64,000 bases of DNA, from positions 14,760,884-14,824,883 of the forward strand of contig CM023537.1 of the NCBI GenBank assembly GCA_013350335.1, in the 5' to 3' direction. Source of the stretch: Chimonanthus salicifolius. Taxonomy: Eukaryota > Streptophyta > Magnoliopsida > Laurales > Calycanthaceae. Positions 1 through 11,184 of this stretch are shown here, piece after piece (the stretch's first letter is position 1; each line of letters opens with the position of its first letter). Both the position numbers and the translations under genes were made by a program. The notes beneath the pieces were generated by a model. It ran no database searches. It saw only the letters and a list, made by a program, of their open reading frames with translations, and was not told the DNA's origin.

Positions 1-458
1 TTCGGCTGTTTCACCTGAAAGGCACTGGATGGGCTGAAGTATGTTCCAGGAATCTCTGTACTACCTGAAACAAATGGTTCTTTTGTTGAATCCAGGCCAG
101 ATGAGGCATAGGCTTCATCCCAGGAACCGAGCCAGATTCAGAGTGATCTCTACCGAAAAAAAATTCCTCCATGAAACTGACGAAGAAGGTGAGAGAGCAG
201 CAGAACTTACCTGAATCATGTCTTGCAGTTTGGGATCTCTCACCTGTTCTGCTCCAATTGAGCTTATTGGGGTCTGATTGCAGAAATCTGTTCTGTTGAT
301 ATTACTCTATTTAACAGATGATGCTGTTGTTGGTCTTTGCTCAAATTGTGAAGCACATGAACTCTGAGCTAAAGGTTCATATAGGCGATGCTCCCTATCC
401 TCAACACATCTTTAAGGCGGCGAAGAATGTTCAAAATAATTTCAAGCAATAATAACAT
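1..458 (-). pseudogene. SDE3-like helicase paralog, first-exon fragment (copy 2), runs off the left edge
   Basis: Read on the minus strand, this stretch is a diverged copy of the first exon of the gene at 1367-4897. Both have an ATG (here at 458) followed by a leucine-rich start, then blocks around EPLAxSS and ASQFEQR in the same order. The copy is broken. The frame slips between the start and the EPLA block, and a stop follows soon after the ASQFEQR block, where the intact copy reads on through a Ser-rich segment. It lies downstream of the other copy in the same orientation, so the two form a head-to-tail tandem pair. The rest of this copy is outside the window. A functional product from this exon is unlikely. 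Confidence 0.7.
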
Positions 459-904
459 ATCAAAATTTTGATTTTCAATGGTCTAAAACTCTATAAAAAT
501 GACCGTTATTTTTTTAAAAAAATCCAACTCAGTTTTCCATTTTTTTTCTTATTTCTCTGTTATTTTTTTTTTTTTTAAATAGAGTTGGATGTGTCGCCGA
601 TACCACAATATTGGCGAATATGTTTTGGTGGGACATTTGTTAAACCCCTGGTTTGATACTATTTTGGACTAAGGTCATGTGAGTTAATGGAACTATAATT
701 AATCCATCCATATCAGTTACAATTTTGTTTTGTATTCCACTTGGCACACAATAATTCTAATAAGAAGGTCTCATCCGACTATTCCATTGAACTCATATGG
801 ATTTCTTATAAGAAGGTACGATGCAAAGATTTTACTAGAGAGATTATTTGATACGCGAGACTTAATGGTAATAAATCAGATTCATTATCGATTATGATGA
901 ATAT
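459..904. other. AT-rich spacer between tandem helicase copies
   Basis: No coding potential is recognised. It holds poly-A/T runs and a short stretch near 575-635 with a CCGATA/TTGGCGAATAT motif. That motif recalls the TATCGGCCGATA repeats seen at 29145-30075. Confidence 0.4.
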
Positions 905-2900
905 TGAAATTTAAAATATGAGATTTTTGAAATGAATGGTGAAGATGCAAGACATAAATGCATTACTATCAGGTTTCTTGTATGTGACTGAGAAATAGTC
1001 TATCACAAAAAAAAAAAAACAAGAAATTACCCGCATATGATGCCATCAGCCCATTATTTGTTTGGACTGATAATGGGTGAAATCACATGTTCTGACTATC
1101 TTCAACTTACATTCATCTAGAACAAGAACAGGTAGTTAAAAATATGTACAAGAGGTGCAATTTGATTACTACAAATAGTATTATATCCATTAACATAATA
1201 TATTAAAATCTAATTGCACAATGTCTTTGTGAACATTGAAGACGAGCCAGGATGGAAATAATAATTATCATCTACATAATCATCAAACCCCAGATTGGAT
1301 AGTGATAGCCAAGTAACTCCAATATTGTGAACAGATAGACATCCTGAAAAGCAGAGGAATATATCTTCAATCTGTAGAAATATGCATAACAAAATCACGA
1401 TTATCACTGGAGTATGGCTCACTCTCAAGGAGTCTCTTGAAATATGATTTTTTCAATCCATTTTTCCTACCAATATCAGAACGCACCCACCCTACATCCT
1501 GATAAGAAGACCCTGTCAGCACCACAGCCGTTGATGAATCAACCAGATTCACAAGAGTCACCATGGTTTCAGGCTCAGTGGCAGCAGCAGCATCGACCAG
1601 AAAGATATGTGTAAAGTGGCCAGCATGGATGCCATTGCTACAAAGCCTGAAGCTGCTCATGAAGGTTGACATTACCACCTTAAATTTCTTAAGATCCTGG
1701 GGTATGGGACAAGAGAAGTGCTCTCCTTCATAAAAGGATGATGAGAGGATGTCATCAGGTACATCTTCAAGATCTCGAAAGGCGGCGTTGGCTCGAAACA
1801 TTTCCGAGTCTGGAATCTCTTTCTTCAACCCTCTCATCAGCAGGTCACAGAGAATGTTGTTGTGAGTGGTAACTAGGATTCGACTCTCTGGAAGGGCTCT
1901 GTAAATTTGAAGACTTGCTTTCGTAATAACTTTTCCTGTTCTTGAGAGTGTAGCAGAGTCTCTATCTTCTCCAATTCTATGAACAACAGCATAACGATGA
2001 ACAACGAGATAAGGTGGAAGACCCTTGAGATACAGTATCCTATAAACCATCTCATAGACTGCTGACTTTTCCTCTTCATTAAAATCTCGATTGAAAGGAA
2101 TGATCGAAGTTGTAGTAGTGCATCTGTTTCTAGAAATTGTCTTAGGGAAGAGGACATGCTGAAATGAAGGATCAGATGCAGCTCTAACTGCTTGGTGAGC
2201 TCGTTTTAAGCAGACTCGGTTGAAGGAGAAGCTAACATCATACTCCCGCATTGCAGAGTAATGTGAATAGAAATCTTCACCAAACTCTACTACAAGTTTT
2301 CTCCTTGCAACCCGTGAAAAAAAACCCTTGTGAAGAAATTATTAGGATACTAGTTAGTTAGAAGCTTCAAAATGAATGTCCAATTTTAACTGAGAATGAC
2401 ATGACATGACTTTATGCATACAAGGAACACTTACATGAGTGATGCTCATGAGCATGCATGCACATGGAGGTTGTGTGTAAGCACCAATGGATATGCATCT
2501 GCATGTACATCTGTGGGTGTGTTTGTGCATCTGAGAGAAGAGCTCTGTGCTACGATGACATGCAATCATGTCAAACAGCAAAGTGCATTCTAAATAGGTT
2601 GCACTTGTAGATGTTAATAAGACTAACCTGAAATGGTTCAACATCTTTGCCTGAATGTCTTATAAAGGCATAGTCTCTAGATAAAAGATAGGGTCGCCTC
2701 TCAGGAATGGAATCAATCTCAAATTGAATTAGAACTTTCTTCTCCTGTTCGCAACTCTTCCATGACTTCTCAGAAGTTGACTGTTCATGCAACTTCAGAG
2801 TGATTCCTTTTAGTAAGAAACCATTCCATTTCTGTTTCAAATGAAAAGCATGTATCACTTATCTTATTATTGTTAATAAGAAAAACGCTGATCGCAAGTT

Positions 2901-2903
<3 letters not shown>

Positions 2904-2931
<28 letters not shown>
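2904..2931. repeat. (GA)n microsatellite
   Basis: Fourteen GA units in the first intron of the SDE3-like gene. Confidence 0.9.
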
Positions 2932-2936
<5 letters not shown>

Positions 2937-4105
2937 GGTTCAAAGCAGGCTGGACAAAACAGGAGGTCAAAAAATTCCAAAGTTTTTAAATGACTCAAGA
3001 ACACATAGTTGGGAATAATAACCATCCAGAATCTAAACATGCATAGGGATTAGAAACAATCAAATTACAAGGATCCACCTTCTCCCCCCTTCCACCATCG
3101 CCTTTCCCAGGCCCCTTTTTTGAAATCTGTCAGCAATTACTTGCCCCAAACCATGATCAGAAACACATATGATGGTTAATTAGCAATTTTTTTGCAGTAT
3201 ATGTTGGTTTCCAAAATGTTCATTTTAACTTGAAAAGTAATTTATCAAAAACTAAACACGTATCTGACGCTGGAAAATATACAACAAAAAATAAATAAAA
3301 GAAACTGTCCTAATTTTTAAATGGTGAGGATCAGCCTTCAAAAAATTTGAGCATCAAGAAATGAGAAGTTTGAGCAAGTTCTATTGTTTAAACCATATTT
3401 CTTTCTAACTGAAAAAATTCTAGTACCTCAATGTAATAATCCTCAGCATAGAGCAGAGCAGAAAAGTAGTCTGTATATGTTGATGGAGATAGAGGTTTCA
3501 TCAGAACTTCAGGAGTAATGTCCTTCTCCAGTAAGTTCTTGATATGATCAGGAATCAGATAAACGGGAAGTCTGCCCCCTGGTTTTTTTGGTGGATCAGG
3601 GCTAGATGAACCAGATGGTCTTTGTGGTGGGTCCGGGCCAGATGGAAAAGATTGTCCTTTTAGCAGATTTGTGCCAGATGAAGCAGATGGTTTCTTAGGT
3701 GGATCAGACCCTGATGGACTATATGGTATTTTTGGAGGAGGTGTGGGAGTAGCGGAGCTCATCTGATTTATCCATGACTGCTCTGGGCATTCCACCCAAA
3801 TTGCACCAGATGGACTAAATGATCTTTTGGGAATATCTGAGCTAGATGGAGTAGTTGGTTTTTTCAGTGCATCAAGGCTTGATGGTGTAGATGGTTTCTT
3901 CTCCATAACAGAACCAGAAGGAGAGAGAGTTGAATCAACAACATTCCTCAGCAAAACTGGAGGAGACGGTGGTGGAGAAATGGACCTAATCTGATTTATG
4001 TCTAACTTCTTTGGAACACAACTTGCACTAGATGGGCCAAATGATCTTTTGGGAACATCTGAACCAAAAGAACCAAATGGTTTTTCAGGTGGAACAGAGC
4101 CAGAT

Positions 4106-4177
4106 GGGGCAGATGACTTCTCCTCTCGAACCACACCAGATGGGGCAGATGACTTCTCCTCTCGAACCACACCAGAT
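4106..4177 (-). repeat. Perfect 36-bp tandem duplication in coding exon
   Basis: Two identical 36-nt units (4106-4141 and 4142-4177) encode a 12-residue block twice (VVREEKSS core) in the Pro/Ser-rich tail of the SDE3-like gene. They lie within a longer array of diverged SPSG-containing units. Because the units are identical, this is a recent slippage or unequal-exchange event. Confidence 0.9.
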
Positions 4178-5203
4178 GGAGAACAAGTTGAACCACCAAC
4201 ATTTCTGTGGAACAGAAGGAGAAGTCTTGTCCAGCCGTTTAGGCCATACCACCCGAAGTTCACCAGATGGACTAAATGATATCTTGGGAACATCAGAACC
4301 AGCTGAACTAGATGGTTTTTTTGGTGGCTCCGAGCTAGATGGTGCTGGTGGCTTCTTCTCTTTAACTGAACCAGATGGAGAGTGAGTTGAGCCAACAAAA
4401 TTCTTCTGTGAAACTAAAGGAGAAGGTGTATCCCCTCCTTTCGGCCATTCCACACTAACTTCTCCAGATGGACTAAATGATTTCTTCGGAATATCTGAAC
4501 TACATGAAGCAGATGGTTTTTGTGTTGAATCCAGGCCAGATGAAGAAGATGGCTTCTTCTCAGGAACCAAGCCAGATTCAGAGTAGGTTGAATCAAGAAA
4601 ATTCCTCCGTGAAACTGAAGGAGAAGGTGACAGAGCACCAGAACTTACCCGAATTATGTCTGGCTGTTTGGGATCCCTCGCCTGTCCTGCCCTAATTGAG
4701 CTGATTGGAGTTTGATTGCTGTAATCTCTTCCACTGACATAACTAGAATGAACAGATGATGTTGCTGTCGATCTTTGCTCAAATTGCGAAGCAGATGAAC
4801 TCCGAGCTAAAGGTTCATCATGGGAATGACCCCTTTCCTCCACACCATCTTCTGGCCAGTTAAAAATGCTCCGAAGAATTTGAAGAAAGAACGACATATT
4901 TTTTTTCCTTTTGTTTTCTCTGTTCTACGAAGAGACTACTATAATACAAAGGAAAAGGAAATGGAAAATCATACCAGAAACCAAACTTCAGCAGATTCTC
5001 CCATTTCAGGAGACCAAGTTGTTGGACGGTGGTTCTAATTCCACGTAAACAGGATTGCATGATATCAGGAATCTCTGATAAGTGGGAATAGGATTCTAAG
5101 AAGGAAAGAAGAATCCGACGTGGTTGAGTAGTGGGAATACACATGGAGAAAATCTCTCTAAATATACTCAGCAGCAGGGAGAGGTTTTCTAGGATTTACC
5201 ACC

Positions 5204-5840
5204 GTGTTTTGCCTTCATCGGCCACATGTATTGTGGTGGTCACCACAGTAGACATCTCAAGAGGGTGAGGTGGGCTTACGTTAATGCATGGTGGTATACA
5301 TTGAGGATGGTTGTAAACACAGTCAACGTGACGATGCCAACAAGAGGTAGGCGAGAGGGTTGCTCTATGGTGAGGGGCTTTTGGTGGTACCCATGAAGAT
5401 GGCACCTTCTTCGTATGCGTGGAGAGACCGGAGTGATTGCCATAACACATTAGTGTGTGCGGGAATACACTATAAAGGAAATACATCCCTGCGTTTGTGA
5501 AATATGTCGGGATGTGCTCGTAGAACGTAAGAAGTGTAGAGGGAGCAACACAGAAGTTGGTTTCACTGTTATAGGTATGAGAGAGATTCACATCAATTGA
5601 GAGGTGACGTCGGTGTATTGTATATTGTACAAAGGGCTTGTGACTTCGGATTTAGGCTCTTGACTCAAGAGAATCTTTATTATATTGTACATGTATTCTT
5701 TCTTTCTTTTATAGTAAAATTTTACTGACGCTCCGTAGATATTGGCCAGTTAGGCCGAACCACGCAAAATCTTGTGTTCTTGTGCTGTGATTTTATTCTG
5801 TTAATCTTGGTGTGTTTATTATTTCTGCTAATAAACACTA
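5204..5840 (+). mobile_element. Probable copia-type LTR remnant upstream of the SDE3-like gene
   Basis: The stretch at about 5690-5840 (around GGCCAGTTAGGCCGAACCACG, then CTTGTGTTCTTGTG) resembles the R/U5 region of plant Ty1/copia LTRs. Upstream is a GT-rich region with no recognisable coding content. Neither end is resolved and no target duplication was found, so the boundaries are approximate. It lies about 300 bp upstream of the start codon of the SDE3-like gene and may have displaced its promoter. Confidence 0.4.
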
Positions 5841-5844
5841 ACAT

Positions 5845-6210
5845 GTAACTTTCTTCGTTCAAACTTTACTCTTTTTATACTATAACCGAAAAAAAAAAAG
5901 GAGAACAAGAAAAACAAAACAAAACTCGAATTTTGCAGTGAGTCGCTGCTTATTTTCGATGAAAATCTAGTCAACGCGAACAGAGTCATCGAGACGTGGA
6001 AATTGGAAACGAATGGAAAACATAAAATCTTCATTCCCAAGACTTATGAAGTAAATTGCAACCATAAAATATAAATCGTTAAATTTAACCTTTTATGGTT
6101 ATCATTTAATCATTTTAATTACTGAATAAGTCAAATTATTTATTTAATAATTTACTTAATCTATCTATTTTTTTAATTTTATTATATATATACACATATA
6201 TTATTATTTT
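5845..6210. other. AT-rich intergenic DNA
   Basis: No gene or structured repeat is recognised; the TA content is high. Confidence 0.4.
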
Positions 6211-6211
6211 T

Positions 6212-6362
6212 TAATTTACGTATCATAAACCGTTAGAAACCCAACGTAAAACACCACGGGTGATACCTACCGCTCTTAGAGCACACTAGGTAAGACCATG
6301 GGGGCTTGAACGGCTCAAACCTGACATCTTCGCTTCCTGGGAGATTACCACTTGAACTTAAA
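6212..6362 (-). mobile_element. SINE, family 2 (tRNA-derived)
   Basis: On the minus strand it ends in a TACGTAAATT-type 3' tail and carries a GGGTGATACC block and a diverged box B. It parallels the better-preserved copies at 29561-29713 and 34294-34465. The target duplication was not resolved. Confidence 0.55.
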
Positions 6363-7260
6363 TTTGATAATGAAATGAGGTAAAGTGACCTTATATAATC
6401 ATAAAAATAGTGATCGATATAAATATTTAAAAGAAGTAAAATGGATGTTTAAGAATAAAAAGTATTCTCTATAATTTTATTTATTTAAATTAAATAAATA
6501 ATATTATTTAAATAAAAAAGTTTTTGTCGTCAGCAAATTGAAAAATTATACAAACTCATTAAGGACTGAAATAACTAAAGGGATTCGAAATTAATAAACC
6601 TCTTTATTGTATGATCCTTTTTATATTAAATCCCGATGGCATAGAACTTATTTAAAAATATTTTCTAAAAACGATTAAATCTCATAATGTATGATGTGAT
6701 GCATCATTAGTTGCCACACAATATGAGCATGGTTCAACCATCAGCTCTGGGCCACAAGCTTCTGCAGACTGGGGACTATGATGGAGAGTTCTGGCCTGTT
6801 AGTCAGTCTTCAAAATTTTGAAAATTGAATTTGATTTGAAATATATTAGAGTGAGAATTTTGATTTTTAGAAAATTTGAAAATTTTATCAACACACTCAA
6901 CTCAAATCCCACTAATTCATTTATAAACCCTTAGATCTCTCTCTACACTTTTAATGTGGGACTTGGTTGCAGCAACCCCAACAATCCCCCCTCGAACAAT
7001 GCCCTCTGGCAGAGAAAGCGACGCTGGACATCCCGTTCGTTTGGGCGATCACCTGAGCCCACATGAGGTAGCTTGAAACCTAGATCTAATAGCATTTATT
7101 AGAGCTTAAGCTTCTAGCCCAAAAGACTAGCCTATTAGGTAAAGTAATCCAAGTCCTTTATAAATTCATCTCCCTCTACACTTCTAATATAAGACTCGTT
7201 CGCAGAAGCCTCAATAGACGGTAATACCATCAAGCTCTTCATCCATTAGATGAATGCTAG
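6363..7260. repeat. AT-rich DNA with an unidentified repeat at about 6890-7215
   Basis: The part at 6890-7215 contains a duplicated block. It reads CTCTCTACACTTTTAATGTG, then GGGACTTGGTTGCAGCAACC, and recurs in diverged form at about 7168-7215. It also holds a pyrimidine-rich CAATCCCCCCTCGAAC stretch, a composition typical of dispersed plant repeats. No coding sequence was recognised. Confidence 0.4.
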
Positions 7261-7261
7261 A

Positions 7262-8550
7262 ATTTTAAAATATGATATTTTCAAAATAAATGGTGAAGAT
7301 GCAGCGCCTGAATGCGTTACCATTACCATAATCATCCAAACCCAAATCAGATAATGTAGCTAAATAAATCCAATATATGGTCGGATAGATATCCTCAAAA
7401 GCAGAGGAATGCATCTTCAATCTCTAGATATATACTATAGTGAAGCAGCAATCGTTAACTTTTGAAAATGAGTTTTACGTTAAGAATGTTATTAAGTCAT
7501 AGTTTTCTAACATGTATGTATAACAAAATTATGATTATATCTAGAGTATGACTCACTCTGAAGGAGCCTCTTGAAATAAGATTTTTAGAATCCATTTTTC
7601 CTACCAATATCGGAATGCACCGACCCTGCATCCATATTAGAAGATGTTAAGCTATATTTAGATTAGGATATATTTAGTTTTTCTCTACTTAGCAGTTTCT
7701 TTAATTCCCTTTCTCCATATAATAAAATCCAGGTCACTCTTGAGAGTAGAGAGAGACAAAATCACTGTTCTCAACCGATGTCACTTTTTCGGTAGAGAGA
7801 GGAGCCTTCAATCTAACGCCTTCATCCTTCCGACGAGATCAGCTTTTCGCGTCTCTCTTTCTGACGCATCTCGCCTGCATCTCCTTGTCAACCAGAGACG
7901 GACAACCCCTTTTCAGCCAGATCTCGGCTCATTCCGGCAAAACCAAAAAAAAAAAAAAAACAAGAATTGGGCATTCGTCTTCTCTAGATCTGCCCTTTTC
8001 AGCCATGTTGGACCATTGTCCCTTCTCAGATATCAGATCTGAGATCTGAACCAGATCTCTTGTTCTCCAGCGTGATAGCATCTCTAGATGTCTTCTGCTT
8101 TTTGGAGGATGATTGAAAAAAAAAAACAGAGCACAACGGATTCTCTGCTCTAGATCCTTCTTTCAGATTTGCAACCCAACCCTCTTTCAGATTCGCAACC
8201 CATCGCTGCCAGATCGAGGAACTCACGACTCCAACTCTCAGTCGTCTCAGATACACATCTCGCCTCTTCCAGCTCATGTCCTCATCGTCCATCTCCAGCG
8301 TTCGTTCAGGCGCCAATCATATTTGTAATTTCCTTTCTCTATATAATAAAATCCAGGTCTCTCCTTAATTCACAAGGAGACACCTATTATTTTCACAGAA
8401 GACCTTGCCAGCAACACAATAGTTGATTCATTGACCAGATTCACAAGAGTCACCATGGTTTAAGGTTCAGTGACAGCAGAAGAATCGACCAGAAAGATAT
8501 GTGTAAAGTGGCCTGCATGGATGCCATGGCTACAAATATGATTGAAGGTC
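7262..8550 (-). pseudogene. SDE3-like helicase paralog, 3' fragment (copy 3), split by an LTR-type insertion
   Basis: The blocks 7262-7644 and 8398-8540 align in order with about 905-1640 of the gene at 1367-4897. They cover the 3' flank, the end of exon 3 and the region coding the DAAAATEPE-type motif. The copy is interrupted at 7645-8397 by a mobile element and ends at about 8550, where the next LTR element begins. It contains stop codons and indels. It lies upstream of the main copy in the same orientation, making a head-to-tail array of at least three. Confidence 0.75.
7645..8397 (+). mobile_element. Short LTR-type (TRIM-like) element with 5-bp target duplication
   Basis: The element begins TGTTAAGC and ends TTTTCACA. 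It is flanked by GAAGA at 7640-7644 and 8398-8402. The uninterrupted paralog at about 1500 reads straight through AGAAGACC, which confirms the empty site. A stretch of about 36 bp around ATATAATAAAATCCAGGTC occurs near both ends (7721-7738 and 8341-8358), consistent with partial LTRs. No gag or pol coding was found, so it is non-autonomous. The orientation is inferred from the TATA/AATAAA-like signals. Confidence 0.75.
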
Positions 8551-8555
8551 CTCTC

Positions 8556-11152
8556 TGTGAAAATAAGACGCAGATTTCAGTGTCTCTTCCTTGCAGATTA
8601 AGGGGAGAGATGATTTTATTATATAGAGTATGAAGAGTACAAATAAAGTAGGGAAATCAAATAAACATAGAAAGCTCTAAACTTGGAAAATACTAAATAA
8701 GAAATAATCTAACAATATCATAAGATAAATCTAACTATATCTTAATAGATTCTTACACGTTCCCGCTGGCTGAAGCATGTATGGAAATAACGCGAAGTTT
8801 GGAAGTTGTCGAAATTGGAGATGAACATCGTAATTTGGCATACTGATTGACCAGAGAAGAGATTAATCTGCAGTACACTGACGAACTGCAACAATGAATT
8901 GACAACACACTGACTAATTGTGGAGATGAACTGGCATTGTACTGACTGACTGTGGAGATGAATTGGACTGACAATACACTGACTGATTACGATTGGGCAA
9001 CACACTAACTGATTGCGACTTGATAGACGGTGAAAGAACGGTCAAGTTTTTTAGGCTGCATGAATAGCAGAAATGGTATACTCACGGGAGCATCGAAAAT
9101 CATGGTCTAAGAGACTGCCAAAAGAGGAGAGAGATGGGTTTCCTTTACCGAAACATGAACTTCTCTCTGTAGGAACATAGGTCCAAAACGGAAGCATGAT
9201 TGTTGGTTTTCTTCTTCTTTTTTTTTGGTTTGGTTGAAGTCGACGATCGGTTGGATATGTGCAGAAAAACTGAAAATCGCCAGAAGAGAGAACGCCTGAG
9301 AATGCTTGCGAGGCTGTTCAAGTGGATCTGCTCTTGGAGAGGAGTGTCACGCCCCGAACCGACCGGTGGGCCCGGAACGCGACTGATTTTTTTTTTTTTT
9401 TTGAAGATAAACAGAACCACAAGCATTCTTACTGGGCCGGATCAACAGTTAGGCCCAGCGGTTACACATCAACCCGTTAAGTGGACTCAAACATGTACCA
9501 TATGCCTGCCCCAAAGACAAAGCAAAAACAACACAACAATAACATCCACTCATAATATGATCAAACAGATACCAACATTGATTAATCAATCATAACATTG
9601 TCTCAAATGGCAACATAGCCGATTACAACATTTAAACATAAATTAAGTACCACATCCGGTACTTAATACAAAAACAACGATTCCTAGAACCAACAGAAAG
9701 ATCAGGACATTCCTCTCCGGGGGAATCCCAAAACATTGCTTTAGCTCAAACGCCCTAAGCCTGAAAGAGATGGTCCTCCTCCTCGGGTTCATCGCCTAAA
9801 AGGTGAGTGGTGTGAGCTAACTAGCCCAGTGAAGGATAATTAACAATGCAAATTAAGTAAATATAAAACAGGTTAGCAACAGTTCAATATCACATGCTTG
9901 ATAGAAAAATAAGCATAATCTCAAGTAATATATCAACATCAATAATCCACTGCCATTGTCCACCGTAACACCTGCCGACTACACTGAGACCAGTATTAAG
10001 TCCCGACACGGTCAAAATACATCCTTGCAAGTACATCTCCGGCTCTTAAATTTAGCCGATACTGACACCCTCAAGTCAGCAACTGACGACAGCATGGTCC
10101 GCCCATGGTCCAGTAGACATAAACCATCTCTCATATGGCCGATATTGGTTCAATAGCCCAGGTACGTGGAAGCAGTCTTACATACACATACGGTCAACAC
10201 CGTAATATCAAATCATCACAGCACTCTTACCATAGTGCATCATGTATAGGCACATGAGTGGGTTCATCAGAACCGAAACCACTCATTGCTCAAAATAACA
10301 CCTGTTTACAAAATCTGCAGAGTTAAGTTCCCTCACCGTGATCGTGTGGTTTCGCGGTCTCTGTCAAACAACATACAAGTGCACAATCAATATACATATC
10401 AGATACATACATATACGTAGTATTTGGAAATCACACGTTTTCCCACAAAATATCCAGGGTTCATGGAAATGAGTCTCCTACTTGGTTTCTAGCCTTTTTA
10501 AATCATCCACAAGATAATAATATAATAATAAAAAGGGGCTCAGTCCAAACTCATATTGTCTTCTGGGCATTGACCAGATTGACGTATTGAGTGAGGTCTA
10601 GATCTTCGGGTCACTTCTCGGTTGTCTTCTGGATAGGACCAGAGCTGACATTTTGAGTAGGCCTCGAGGTCACCCAGTGCCCGACTATAGTGCTGGCCTG
10701 AAAGTGATCACTCAGTTCCCGACTAATGTCGGACTGAAAGCGGATACAATAATATTTACACTATAAATAATAAGAGAAAGGGGTTAGTACAGTTTTATTT
10801 AACAAGGGGGGTATAAATCATCACATCACATAATCTAACGAAATAATAATAAATTTTTTTTTTTGAATAAAATAATAATATTTAAATATTTAATTATTTA
10901 TTCATTTTTTTTTCTTCGGTGGGAACCACCATTTGAAATCATAAGCAACCATATTCTCCAATAAAAATATTTTTTTCTTTTGCAATAAAATAATAATATT
11001 TAATTATTTAATTATTTATTCATTTTTTTTTCTTCGGTGGGAACCACCATTTGAAATCATAAGCAACCATATTCTCAAATAAAAATATATTTTTTTTTTT
11101 GGAATAAAATAATAATATTTAATTATTTATTCATTTATTCATTTATTTTATT

Positions 11153-11184
<32 letters not shown>

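Larger units (their letters stand above)
1367..4897 (-). pseudogene. SDE3-like RNA helicase-related gene, N-terminal half only, one frameshift, degenerate ATPase motifs
   Basis: Three exons read on the minus strand: 4897-3427, 2831-2628 and 2326 to about 1367, joined at GT..AG sites in phase 0. Exon 1 encodes a Pro/Ser-rich tail of repeated SFSPSG units, then a segment ending in LLYAEDYYIE. Exon 2 carries FEIDSIPERRPYLLSRDYAF. Exon 3 carries YDVSFSFNRVCLKRAHQAV and a RecA1-like region. These blocks are typical of plant SDE3-like proteins (UPF1/MOV10-type helicases acting in RNA silencing). The frame breaks near 4204: compared with the neighbouring repeat units, 2 nt are missing from the codons before GGST. 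No Walker A (GxxGKT) is present, and the Walker B position reads LVDAAAATEPE instead of a DEAG-type motif. No RecA2 domain is found before copy 2 begins. It could be a pseudogene, a sequence error in an otherwise expressed ATPase-dead paralog, or a gene whose 3' end was lost in the tandem duplication. The family assignment is firm; the functional state is not. Confidence 0.65.

Noticed and set aside
3998..4385. Open frames on the plus strand and in alternative minus frames over the Pro/Ser-rich exon
   Set aside because: They are shadows of the repetitive SDE3-like coding frame, and share no similarity with known proteins.
5196..5591. 131-codon minus-strand frame
   Set aside because: It lies in an LTR-like region with no recognisable domain and no gene signals.
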